Part shown: positions 1 to 7,457 of the stretch, piece after piece
How positions within the stretch are numbered: the stretch's first letter is position 1
Layout of the letters: each line of letters opens with the position of its first letter
Source of the DNA: Gillisia sp.
GTDB lineage: Bacteria > Bacteroidota > Bacteroidia > Flavobacteriales > Flavobacteriaceae
NCBI GenBank assembly: GCA_024635655.1
Contig: JAGXIL010000054.1
Span: 1 to 59,611, forward strand
DNA: 59,611 nucleotides
Direction: 5' to 3'
Notes under the pieces: model-generated
Database searches by the model: none
The model's input: only the letters and a program-made list of their open reading frames with translations
What the model was told of the DNA's origin: nothing
Program-made: the position numbers and the translations under genes

Positions 1-77
1 CGCCGTATACGAGACCCGTATGTACGGTGGTGTGAGAGGCGCACTCCGTCAGTTTCTGGCGGAGCCGTCTACTCGAT
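1..77 (+). ncRNA. 3' end of a group II intron (domains V and VI), IIC-like
   Basis: The window opens inside a self-splicing group II intron read on the plus strand. Positions 1-29 fold as domain V. CGC (1-3) pairs with GTG (27-29) with the G-U wobble in the middle, CGTA (4-7) pairs with TACG (23-26), there is a 2-nt bulge (TG, 21-22), TACG (8-11) pairs with CGTA (17-20), and the loop is AGACC. A CGC catalytic triad with this wobble is the hallmark of class IIC introns; IIA and IIB carry AGC. A domain VI-like hairpin follows: CTCCGTCAG, loop TTT, CTGGCGGAG, ending near 65. CTACTCGAT comes after it, with the likely branch-point A and an AT 3' end at about 77. The intron-encoded reverse transcriptase would lie left of the window. 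The fold and class are seen; the exact 3' splice base is inferred. Confidence 0.8.
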
Positions 78-87
78 TAGCATACGT
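77..87. repeat. Outer half-site of an inverted repeat (cassette end, interrupted by the intron)
   Basis: TTAGCATACGT begins at the intron/exon junction. Its first nine bases, TTAGCATAC (77-85), are the exact inverse complement of GTATGCTAA at 529-537. The two copies bracket the single gene at 88-516. If the first base of the motif (G of GTTAGCATACGTT) and its neighbours lie upstream of the intron, the intron sits inside the half-site. This resembles the attC sites of integrons that IIC-attC introns invade. The repeat is seen; the attC reading is inferred. Confidence 0.5.
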
Positions 88-516
88 TCATAATTCCGTA
101 TACATAAATTTTAAATTCTTTATTTTCATTCCGTTTTCTGTTTTCTTTAAGCTCAATTTATAGTTGCTAAATCCGACATATCGCATATCGTCCCACGGCA
201 CGTCCGAAATAGGTTTTTGCGAAATCCGTAGTCGGTACTCCATTTCATTGATTCTTACAAATTCCGCAATAGTATAACTAAATTTTAAATCAGCGTATTC
301 CTTAAGTTTAAACGTGAAGTATCTTCCTGATAGGTTATTTTTTAGAAAGCTTGTATCAATTATTTTCGGTACCATTTTAACATCACTGATGGAAATTTTA
401 TTTCCATACCTATCCGTAAAAGTAAACTCATCAGTCTGCTTTTTTTGGAAACCAAATGTAACCACCAGCAGAAGCTGAATTAATACAATTTTTATAGACT
501 TGTTTTTTCGTTTCAT
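88..516 (-). CDS. Hypothetical exported protein, cassette-borne (142 aa)
   Basis: I do not recognise this protein. It begins with a basic N-terminus (KRKNKSIK) and a hydrophobic stretch at about residues 9-23, typical of a signal peptide or membrane anchor. There is no lipobox cysteine. The rest is polar and probably beta-rich. Its stop codon lies only about 10 bases from the group II intron junction. Its start lies about 10 bases from the inverted motif at 527-539, so almost no non-coding DNA lies between the two motif copies. One short, promoterless gene bounded by recombination-like motifs is what a mobile gene cassette looks like. It runs in the same direction as the recombinase upstream of it at 583-1710 and opposite to the intron. 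Confidence 0.65.
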   Translation of the reverse strand: MKRKNKSIKIVLIQLLLVVTFGFQKKQTDEFTFTDRYGNKISISDVKMVPKIIDTSFLKNNLSGRYFTFKLKEYADLKFSYTIAEFVRINEMEYRLRISQKPISDVPWDDMRYVGFSNYKLSLKKTENGMKIKNLKFMYTEL

Positions 517-526
517 TTTTTCTCAA

Positions 527-539
527 TGTATGCTAACGT
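527..539. repeat. Inner inverted half-site next to the recombinase gene
   Basis: On the minus strand this reads ACGTTAGCATACA, lying between the recombinase stop (583) and the cassette gene start (516). The nine-base core is inverted relative to 77-85. It contains GTT followed by AGCA, close to but not matching the integron core GTTRRRY. It may be the attI-like or cassette-junction site used by the adjacent recombinase. The sequence match is seen; the role is inferred. Confidence 0.45.
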
Positions 540-582
540 AAGAATAAATGCACTGTTACATTTATATCTTTTATGTCTGTGC

Positions 583-1710
583 TTACAAATCTAGCGGATT
601 TTTAATTTGAAAGTACACATTAGTAGCCACATGGGTGTATATTTCTGTGGTTTTCGTGCTGCTGTGGCCTAATAGTACCTGGATGTAGCGCAGATCTGTA
701 CCGGCCTCCAGAAGATGGGTCGCAAAGGAGTGTCGCAACATATGTGGGGTCACCCGCTTTTTGATCTTCGCCTTGCGCGAGGCTTTCTTTACAATCTGTG
801 TTATACTTTCCGGCGAATATCTTGCGCCGCCGGGGCCTTCAAACAAATAGGTCTTTGGGCGCCATTGGATATAATAGTTGCGCAAATCTTTAAGTAGGGT
901 ATGGGAGAGTAGGGTATATCTGTCTTTATTCCCTTTGGCAGATCGAACGCAAATGACCATCCGCTTGCCGTCAATGTCCTCGGGTTTTAAGTCCAGCACT
1001 TCATTTCTTCGCAATCCGGCAGAGTAGAGGAGGCTAACAATGCAGCGGTGTTTTAAATTATTGGTGTTTGAAATTATAGCCAATATTTCTTCCTTGGCCA
1101 GCACCTGGGGCAATTTTGTTTCCTTTCGCGGGCGTTCAATGGCATAGAAGCGGTTGGGCATTTCCAGCACTACTTCATAATAGAACTTAATGGCATTGAT
1201 CGCCTGGTTAAGGTAGGAATTGGAAAATTTCTCCTGTACCAATTTCTGTAAGTAAGCTCTTATATCCGGTTCATCGAGTTCTTCCAGTTTGCGGTCCCGG
1301 TAATGATTCAGGAAAGCCTCAAAACAGCACACATAGGTTTTTACCGTATTATTTGCGTAGCGTTTTAGCTCCAGCTTTCGTAAATAAGACTCCGGACAGG
1401 TGAGCACCCCGGGTTTAATGTCCCTGTTCCGGTAGGCGTTCACGTCTATAGGAGGGTTGTTACGGCTAAAGCTGCTGTTGGAAAAGAAATAGTTGCTGTT
1501 CACCCAGGCTACCCCTCTGAACTGTTTGTAGATGGCATCGAGGTTCCCAGATGTGTTTTTCACATAGTGCATATTGAACTCTTCACTCCACCGTACCCCG
1601 GGCAGCTCTTTAACCATGGCTAGTATCACCTTATCTGTATAAAAATGCAGGCCAATGCATTTTTGCTGGTCTATCATTAAATGCTTCAGGGTGAGATACT
1701 TCTTTTCCAT
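583..1710 (-). CDS. Tyrosine recombinase/integrase, IntI/XerD-like
   Basis: This site-specific recombinase of 375 aa would cut and rejoin DNA through a tyrosine intermediate. All catalytic residues are present: Arg234 (GLRRNE), Lys259 (SAKGNK), His323 and Arg326 (HMLRHSF), His349 (LGHSS) and the nucleophile Tyr358 (EIYTHV). A SAM-like core-binding domain spans about residues 100-185, preceded by an unusual N-terminal domain of about 90 aa. The tail, KNPLDL, resembles the end of integron integrases (SPLD). The extra helix that IntI proteins carry between the Lys and HxxR boxes is absent; that stretch is short here. The gene points toward the cassette gene and the intron, the orientation called inverted in Treponema-type integrons. 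XerC/XerD housekeeping function is less likely given the extra N-terminus and the accessory context. Confidence 0.9.
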   Translation of the reverse strand: MEKKYLTLKHLMIDQQKCIGLHFYTDKVILAMVKELPGVRWSEEFNMHYVKNTSGNLDAIYKQFRGVAWVNSNYFFSNSSFSRNNPPIDVNAYRNRDIKPGVLTCPESYLRKLELKRYANNTVKTYVCCFEAFLNHYRDRKLEELDEPDIRAYLQKLVQEKFSNSYLNQAINAIKFYYEVVLEMPNRFYAIERPRKETKLPQVLAKEEILAIISNTNNLKHRCIVSLLYSAGLRRNEVLDLKPEDIDGKRMVICVRSAKGNKDRYTLLSHTLLKDLRNYYIQWRPKTYLFEGPGGARYSPESITQIVKKASRKAKIKKRVTPHMLRHSFATHLLEAGTDLRYIQVLLGHSSTKTTEIYTHVATNVYFQIKNPLDL

Positions 1711-1768
1711 AGTCCTGTTGGATCTTTGGTTAAAAATAACCGGAACAGTAGCTTATGGCGTGTAGTAA

Positions 1769-1790
1769 TCGTATATTATTCGTATAATAT
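1769..1790. promoter_or_regulatory. Operator-like inverted and direct repeat before the zinc-ribbon gene
   Basis: ATATTAT (1773-1779) and ATAATAT (1784-1790) form a perfect 7-bp inverted repeat around TCGT. TCGTATA also recurs directly at 1769-1775 and 1780-1786, an 11-bp period or one helical turn. The element ends exactly at the ATG of 1791, so a bound protein would block initiation. No Shine-Dalgarno sequence is visible. The binding protein is unknown; autoregulation by the zinc-ribbon product is a guess. Confidence 0.4.
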
Positions 1791-2177
1791 ATGGAGATGC
1801 AGCCAAAACTAAAATATTGCCTTGCCTGCCAGGCAGAACTCGAGGGCCGCCGGGACAAAAAGTTCTGTGATCCTTATTGCAAAAGTGCATTTCATTATAA
1901 AAAAACCCAGGAAGAAAACCTGGGTTTTTATTCGCAGGTAAACAAGCAACTTAAAACCAACCGGAGGATCCTGAAATATTATAACCGGGCAGGGAAAGTA
2001 ACAGTGAGGGCAGAGGTTCTAAAAGAACAGGGGTTTAACCCCAGGTTTTTTACCCATTTTTGGAAAAATAAAAATAAAGGGATCTACCGTTTCGTCTACG
2101 AATTTGGTTTCCTGGCAAAAGTTGAGAATGGAAAAGATAAATACTTACTGGTCAAATGGCAACCTTACATGGAGTAA
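1791..2177 (+). CDS. Small zinc-ribbon protein, unknown function
   Basis: This 128-aa protein has an N-terminal treble-clef or zinc-ribbon-like knuckle, CLAC at about residues 10-13 and CDPYC at about 26-30, which can bind one zinc ion. The pattern resembles the Zn-ribbon of DUF2116 and YacG-type proteins. A Lys/Arg/Tyr/Phe-rich body follows (VNKQLKTNRRILKYYN). Proteins of this layout are frequent in Bacteroidota genomes but their job is unknown to me; nucleic-acid binding would fit the charge. It is transcribed divergently from the recombinase over an 80-bp spacer that carries the repeat at 1769-1790. An in-frame second ATG at 1797 is possible. Confidence 0.75.
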   Translation: MEMQPKLKYCLACQAELEGRRDKKFCDPYCKSAFHYKKTQEENLGFYSQVNKQLKTNRRILKYYNRAGKVTVRAEVLKEQGFNPRFFTHFWKNKNKGIYRFVYEFGFLAKVENGKDKYLLVKWQPYME

Positions 2178-2906
2178 AAATTGTTGCTTTTTAAAGCTTG
2201 TACCGATTATCTTTCCCCGGGAATTTTTTACTATTCTTAACTCCTAAAAATTAAAACATTTATCCGGTTTAACAGAAACATATTTCGAAGTGGACTTCCG
2301 GTACTCACAAATGTAACGCCCTGCCGGTAAAAATTTCTCGATCCCCATTGTTCCCATACCTTTTAATATATTCTTTTTTGAAATGCCCCCGCGTACCCCC
2401 ACAAAAAAGAAAAGTGTTAACCAAAAATATTTGACATAGCGATTCCCTAAACTTTTTCCATTTAACCAATATTTATTTTTCACAATTGCTTCAGGTCCGG
2501 GATATATTTGGAAACAGGTATATTAATAGGGTAGTGGTAGCGGCTAACTGCGTGCAAATTCCTTTTTTCAGTAAAAATAACAACAGCTTCGCCGCCGTTA
2601 GTCCCACTGACATCAGGTGAAATTTCGTTTTAACCGCCTTCTGCCATAATAGGCCTAACCCGTTTCTCAAAAGAACAAGAAATTCTTTATTCCGAATTTC
2701 CCTGTGAATATTTTAAAATAAATTAAAATTCCAGGGCAATTACTCCGAAGTTTTAGGTAAAAAGCATAAAATTCTGGTGATAAATATAATAATTCCCCTA
2801 GCGGATAAGAGAAAACCCAATAGGAGTTATTAACAAATAATTAAGGATTAGTAATATTACCCAGGAAATTGGATCCATAATGCTTTAGGGGCATAGCGGG
2901 GAAACT
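2178..2906. other. Gene-poor spacer between accessory DNA and the chromosomal core
   Basis: This AT-rich stretch of about 730 bp shows no recognisable gene. A 79-codon minus-strand open frame (2244-2483) has one hydrophobic segment followed by a basic tail, but no family resemblance and no promoter; I do not call it. No tRNA, hairpin terminator or attachment-site duplication was seen. It probably marks the boundary of the cassette and recombinase segment. Confidence 0.5.
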
Positions 2907-3533
2907 TCATAAGGAAAAGGTGATGAGCAGGGGTTCGTTCTTCAGGCTCCGGAATCCAATCATATCTTTGATCCATTCCAGGCTGGCTGCAGTATAGAAA
3001 AATACGTGGGTAGGGTCGTTCTTGTAATACCAGCTCCCAAAATCTGTCTGTTCTGAAAATACTGCTGTCTTGCAATACAATCTCCCATTAGGCAGTAACA
3101 GCCTGCGCAATCGTTTAAATTCTACATAGGGATTGTGAAAATGTTCCATTACTTCACAGCAGATGATAAAATCATATTGATCCCCGAGCACTTTAGGATT
3201 GTTGGCAAAAAAAGGATCGTACAGGGCTACGCTGTATCCGCTCTTTTGCAGTTCCACAGCAGCAACAGGGCCGGTCCCGCATCCGTAATCCAGGCCTTTT
3301 GCCGTAACGGGAAAGTGTTCTTTGATCCCCTGGGTAATAGGACTTACAAAGTCCTGGTAGCGCGGGTCGGTCACATCATTGTTGTGCTCCAGGTACCGCG
3401 ATTGTTCCAAAACGGGGTCAATATAAAATTGCGGAGCCAAGAAAATCGCCCTGCAGGTAGAGCATTGCAAATAAAGCTTCCCCAAATATTCGTGATACTC
3501 GCGGGAAACTCCATCGCAAAGCCTGCAATTCAT
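2907..3533 (-). CDS. Class I SAM-dependent methyltransferase with zinc-knuckle N-terminus
   Basis: This 208-aa protein starts with two Cys pairs (CRLC at residues 3-6, CSTC at about 24-27) that suggest a zinc knuckle. A Methyltransf_11/12-type Rossmann fold follows. Motif I, LDYGCGTGP (about residues 82-90), binds S-adenosylmethionine, the acidic residue after strand 2 is in YDPFF, and CCEVMEHF is the usual motif near the active site. The substrate cannot be read from sequence. The gene stands alone, 38 bp downstream of the DUF349 gene, and may be read through from it. The C-terminus (LLITFSL) ends as expected for a complete domain. Confidence 0.8.
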   Translation of the reverse strand: MNCRLCDGVSREYHEYLGKLYLQCSTCRAIFLAPQFYIDPVLEQSRYLEHNNDVTDPRYQDFVSPITQGIKEHFPVTAKGLDYGCGTGPVAAVELQKSGYSVALYDPFFANNPKVLGDQYDFIICCEVMEHFHNPYVEFKRLRRLLLPNGRLYCKTAVFSEQTDFGSWYYKNDPTHVFFYTAASLEWIKDMIGFRSLKNEPLLITFSL

Positions 3534-3571
3534 CGGTAATACATTATTAACTTATCGCTTTACCTAGGTAA

Positions 3572-6500
3572 CTAGTACAGCGATTTGATCTTTAGTAGTT
3601 TTTCCTTCCACACCTTAAGCTGGTCTTTGTGGTCCTGGATGTTCTTATGCACTTCCTGCACCAAAGGATTATCATCATCTACGTTAGAAAAGAACTGGAG
3701 ATTGTTTTCCAGCTGCCTGATTTCGGCTTTTGTTTCTTCTACCTTCTTGCTCAGGAAGTAATGCTCATTTCGCAGCTTCTTGTCATCGTCGGCATCATTC
3801 AGGGCCTGCACCTTATTCTCGTACTTCATCATCTCTGCCTTGGTGTTGTCTACATCAAGTTTAGAGAATAACTGGTCCAGGAGCTTATTAAACTTCCCTT
3901 CAATAAAGCGTTTGTTAAAAGGCACTTTTCCAATTTGCTTCCACTCCTCAATAGCAGATTTGATCTTCGGAAGGTCCTGTTTCTTGTCTCCCGTAAAATC
4001 CATTGCCTTTAAGCTGTCCAGCAGTTCTTTTTTCTGGTCAAAGGCCTTTTGCTCCTCAGAGTTTTCCTCGGTATTGGATTTGTGCAGCCTGTCAAAATAA
4101 TGATTACAGGCAGCTTTAAATTGTTTCCACACTTTATCGCTGTCCTTGCGCGGCACGTGGCCTATTTTTTTCCAGTCTGCCTGGATCTTTTTCATCAGGG
4201 GAGTGGTAGCCTTGAAATCTTCACTCTCTTTGTTTTCATCGGCTATTTTAATGAGCTCCCGTTTCTTCTCCAGGTTTTCGTACTGCTCTTTTTTAAGGCC
4301 TTTATAATACGCGTTTTTGTTTCGGTTGAACTGGCGCACCCCTTGCTTGAAGGCACTCCAGGTTTCCTCGTTCTTCTCCCTGGGCACTTTTCCGGCTTTA
4401 AAGAAAGCATCGCGTAAAGCTTCCAGTTCCTTGATCTTTTGCTGCCACTGGCTGTGCGAAGTATAAGGCGTTTCAGCAAGTACTTTGATCTTTGCAATAA
4501 GCTCCTGTTTTACCTCAAGGTTCTTTTCAAACTGTTGATCCAGTTGATCGTAATAAGCCTGCCTTAGATCGTGTATCTTTTTAGTGGCCTCGCTAAAACG
4601 GTTCCAGATGTCTTCCCGGTATTCTTTGGCCACCGGCCCAAGTTCTTCCTTCCACATCTTGTGCAGCATCTGCAGTTCCCTGAAAGCGCGGCTGGTATCT
4701 TCCTCCTGGGTCAATTCCTCTGCCCGGTCAATTACCTTTAACTTTTGTTCCAGGTTGTGCTTGAAATCCATATCCCTAAACTCCCTGTTAAGGTGTAAAA
4801 AGTCATAGAAGTTCTCAACATGGTGGTGATAGGTATTCCACACGGTGTTGTATTTATCTCGCGGAATGGGCCCTGCTGTTCTCCAGCGGTCCTGCAATTC
4901 CTTAAAATGCTTGTAAGTGGTATTGATATTCTCCTCAACATCAAGAAGGCCTTTAAGCTCCTCAATGATCTCCTGGCGGCGGTCCAGGTTCTTGTTGAGA
5001 TCCTGCTTTAACTGCTGGTAATATTTGTTGCGCTTTTCCTTGTAATCAAAGTAAAGACTGTTGAATTGTTTTTTAAGGGGCGTAGAATAATGAAAATCAA
5101 TAATGTTTCCGCCATCGGCCAGGAATTCTTCCTTCTTTTCCTCCAGCTCCTCGTCAAATTTGGCGTTGAACTCGTTCCTTATCTCATCTACATGCTCCTT
5201 GATTGCCTGTACTTTCTCTTTTTGTACCAGCTTTTCCAGCTCTGCAACCAGCTCTTCCTTACCCATGGAATGATAGTCTTTTTTCGCTATCCCATGCCGC
5301 TCTCCGCTGCTCTCATCTTCACTGTCCTCTGCAACAGAATCTTCAAATTCCGAATGTGCATTTTTCTTCCCTCCGGCATCTTTCCCTTCATCTTCTTCCT
5401 CCTCTTGTTCCTCATCTGATCCCGATCCTGAAGCCGCTGCCGACTCCTCTGAAGGCATGGTATGCAGGCTTCCGGTTTTTTCTCCTGAAACTTCTTCTGT
5501 CTCCTGCTTCTTTTCTGCCCGGGCTCCTTTTCCTTTATCTTCTGCCGAAGGCGCTGTGGAAGCATTTTCTGAAAGTTCTCCGCTACTTTTTCCTGCGGAA
5601 GGTTCTGAAGTATTTCCTGATGCTCCTTCTTTTTCTGCGGATGGTTCAAAAGTGTTTCCCGATACTCCTTCTTTTTCTGCGGAAGGTTCTGAAGTATTTC
5701 CTGATGCTCTTTCTTTTTCTGCGGAAGGTCCTGAAGTATTTTCTGAAGATCCTTCTTTTTCTAGGGAAGGTTTTGAAGTATTTCCCGATACTCCTTCTTT
5801 TTCTGCGGAAGGTTCAGAAGTGTTTCCTGAAGCTCCTTCTTTTCCTGCGGAAGGTTCTGAACTGTTTCCTGAAGTTCTTTCTTTTTCTGCGGAAGATAAT
5901 GAAGTACTTTCTGAAGCTTTATCCTTTTCTGCGGAAGGCTCTTCGGAAGAAGTTCCTGCCGGCTTTCCGCTGTTGTTCCCTGCGGAAGATGTGGAGTTGT
6001 TTCCTGAAGGTTTCCCCTGATCTGCAGAAGCGTTTTCCGCGTTTGCACCGGTGACTTTCTCTGAAGGTTTATCACCAGAAGCCGCTTCAGCTTGAGCCTG
6101 TTGATCTTTTTTCCCTCCTTCTGAAGAGGATCCTTCAGCAGAAGCTGAATTTTGCCGTTGCCCTTCCGAAGAAGACGCTTTTTCCGAAGAAGAAGACTTC
6201 TCAGTACCGGAATTTTTAGCAGACGCTTCATTTTCAGAAACATCCTTCTGCGTTCCGCCAACTTCTCCCAAATGGCCTTCTCCGGTTCCGGAATGCTTGG
6301 CCTTACCGGAAGCATCTTCCTCCTCGCGCTGGGCGCTGGAAAATTCCTCTTCCTTTTTCTGACTTTCAGTCCTGCTTTCCATAGCCTTGGTTTCCGCGAT
6401 CATAGCCTGTTCCAGTTGATCTTTGTCTTTCTCCTCAGCTGTAGTAGATTCTTTCCCGGGTCCCGAATTGCTGTTCTCTGTGCTCTTTTCCCGCGCACCT

Positions 6501-6616
6501 TCCGCATTCCCTTGGTCCTTCTGGCTTTGGTTAGAAGCCTGCTGAGGATCTTTTATTTCGTTTTGGGGGAGGTCCTTTTTTTCATTATCATTTTCGTGCA
6601 GAGACATATGTTTCAA
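3572..6616 (-). CDS. DUF349 protein with long low-complexity, repeat-containing N-terminus
   Basis: This is a 1014-aa protein in two very different halves. Residues about 20-440 are low complexity, rich in Ser, Glu, Lys, Gly and Ala, and contain eight tandem 14-residue repeats (pattern EPSAEKEGxSGNTS) followed by acidic stretches. From about residue 450 the protein is alpha-helical and charged with at least five DUF349 modules, recognisable by W.xxGPIP/GKVP/GHVP and a following W.xF helix. DUF349 proteins are thought to bind nucleic acid or ribosome-associated partners, but the function is unsettled. Family members in Bacteroidota are often 600-700 aa, so the tail-like N-terminus is unusually long. 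No signal peptide is present, so it is cytoplasmic. M4 is an alternative start. Confidence 0.85.
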   Translation of the reverse strand: MKHMSLHENDNEKKDLPQNEIKDPQQASNQSQKDQGNAEGAREKSTENSNSGPGKESTTAEEKDKDQLEQAMIAETKAMESRTESQKKEEEFSSAQREEEDASGKAKHSGTGEGHLGEVGGTQKDVSENEASAKNSGTEKSSSSEKASSSEGQRQNSASAEGSSSEGGKKDQQAQAEAASGDKPSEKVTGANAENASADQGKPSGNNSTSSAGNNSGKPAGTSSEEPSAEKDKASESTSLSSAEKERTSGNSSEPSAGKEGASGNTSEPSAEKEGVSGNTSKPSLEKEGSSENTSGPSAEKERASGNTSEPSAEKEGVSGNTFEPSAEKEGASGNTSEPSAGKSSGELSENASTAPSAEDKGKGARAEKKQETEEVSGEKTGSLHTMPSEESAAASGSGSDEEQEEEEDEGKDAGGKKNAHSEFEDSVAEDSEDESSGERHGIAKKDYHSMGKEELVAELEKLVQKEKVQAIKEHVDEIRNEFNAKFDEELEEKKEEFLADGGNIIDFHYSTPLKKQFNSLYFDYKEKRNKYYQQLKQDLNKNLDRRQEIIEELKGLLDVEENINTTYKHFKELQDRWRTAGPIPRDKYNTVWNTYHHHVENFYDFLHLNREFRDMDFKHNLEQKLKVIDRAEELTQEEDTSRAFRELQMLHKMWKEELGPVAKEYREDIWNRFSEATKKIHDLRQAYYDQLDQQFEKNLEVKQELIAKIKVLAETPYTSHSQWQQKIKELEALRDAFFKAGKVPREKNEETWSAFKQGVRQFNRNKNAYYKGLKKEQYENLEKKRELIKIADENKESEDFKATTPLMKKIQADWKKIGHVPRKDSDKVWKQFKAACNHYFDRLHKSNTEENSEEQKAFDQKKELLDSLKAMDFTGDKKQDLPKIKSAIEEWKQIGKVPFNKRFIEGKFNKLLDQLFSKLDVDNTKAEMMKYENKVQALNDADDDKKLRNEHYFLSKKVEETKAEIRQLENNLQFFSNVDDDNPLVQEVHKNIQDHKDQLKVWKEKLLKIKSLY
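5595..5930. repeat. Eight-unit 42-bp minisatellite inside the DUF349 gene
   Basis: The motif TGCGGAAGGTTCTGAAGT recurs with exact 42-bp spacing. Unit starts are at 5595, 5637, 5679, 5721, 5763, 5805, 5847 and 5889, with a partial unit from 5931. Since 42 is a multiple of three, unit gain or loss keeps the reading frame and changes only the number of 14-aa repeats. Units differ by a few substitutions, so the array is not newly formed. The array also creates a long leucine/phenylalanine-rich open frame on the other strand (5203-6054), which is an artefact. Confidence 0.9.
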
Positions 6617-6719
6617 TGTTATAGTTCTTTTAAACTTGATTAAGCCTGAAAGATACTAACTACCTAAAAATAAGCCAAGCTTTTCTTTCAATTTGTGAGG
6701 TAGTGCGGCAGCACTGGCT

Positions 6720-7457
6720 TCAGGACTTTTTAGTCCATATCTCCCAGGCCTTTTCTGCCTGTAATTCCAGCATCTTCCTGCCATTGAATACCTTAGCATC
6801 TTTTTCCCTGCCCAGTTTCATCAGCATTGTATCTGCCGGATTGTATATGAGATCGAATATTAAATGCCGGGAAGTAAAATGTTGTGCAGGAACAGCAGGG
6901 TAGGAGGCAATATTCGGGGTGGTGCCCAGCGGGGTGGTATTTACAATAAGCCTGTGCTTGTCCAGGATCTCCCGGGTGAGCTCAGGGTAACTCAGCTCTC
7001 CGGGTTTGGGAGTGCGGGATACGAATTTAAATGCTACATCAAGCTGTGTTAATCCGTAGGCAATGGCCTTTGAAGCGCCACCCGTACCCAAAATGAGGGC
7101 ATGGGTATGGCCGGGGGTGAGGTGCGGTTTCAGGGATTCCACAAAACCATAATGGTCGGTGTTGTAGCCTGTCAGCCTTCCGTTAGTTTCAATCTTAATG
7201 GTATTTACCGCCCCTATTTCCTGTGCCACAGGATCCAGCGCGTCCAGGTAAGGAATGATCTCTTCTTTATAAGGGATCGTGACATTGAGGCCCTGTAACC
7301 CGGGATTTTCAGCAAGTACATTTTTAAGGTTTTCTATAGATGATAGGTCAAAATTGCGATAGACAGCCGGGATTTGCTCCTTCTCAAATTTCTCTGTAAA
7401 GTAATGCCGGGAAAAAGAATAATCAATGTTCTTTCCTATAAGGCCGTAGATTTTCAT
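6720..7457 (-). CDS. aroE: Shikimate dehydrogenase
   Basis: AroE reduces 3-dehydroshikimate to shikimate with NADPH in aromatic amino acid synthesis. The 245-aa protein has the substrate domain first (YSFSRHYF near residue 13, the SxS shikimate-binding region). The catalytic Lys is in NVTIPYKEE and the partner Asp in GYNTDHYGF. The NADP-binding loop is LGTGGASKA (about 123-131). The usual length is about 270, so this is a compact Bacteroidota form. Its ATG overlaps the stop of the upstream DUF368 gene by four bases (7454-7457), so it is translationally coupled to that gene. Confidence 0.95.
   Translation of the reverse strand: MKIYGLIGKNIDYSFSRHYFTEKFEKEQIPAVYRNFDLSSIENLKNVLAENPGLQGLNVTIPYKEEIIPYLDALDPVAQEIGAVNTIKIETNGRLTGYNTDHYGFVESLKPHLTPGHTHALILGTGGASKAIAYGLTQLDVAFKFVSRTPKPGELSYPELTREILDKHRLIVNTTPLGTTPNIASYPAVPAQHFTSRHLIFDLIYNPADTMLMKLGREKDAKVFNGRKMLELQAEKAWEIWTKKS

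Noticed and set aside
2244..2483. 79-codon minus-strand frame in the left spacer
   Set aside because: One hydrophobic segment but no family likeness, no promoter and no neighbour support. Kept only as spacer content.
2857..3075. 72-codon minus-strand frame overlapping the methyltransferase gene
   Set aside because: Shadow of the methyltransferase frame at 2907-3533, which has clear SAM motifs.
5203..6054. 283-codon plus-strand frame, Leu/Phe/Lys-rich, over the DUF349 repeats
   Set aside because: It arises from reading the 42-bp repeats on the wrong strand. The minus-strand frame has recognised DUF349 modules.
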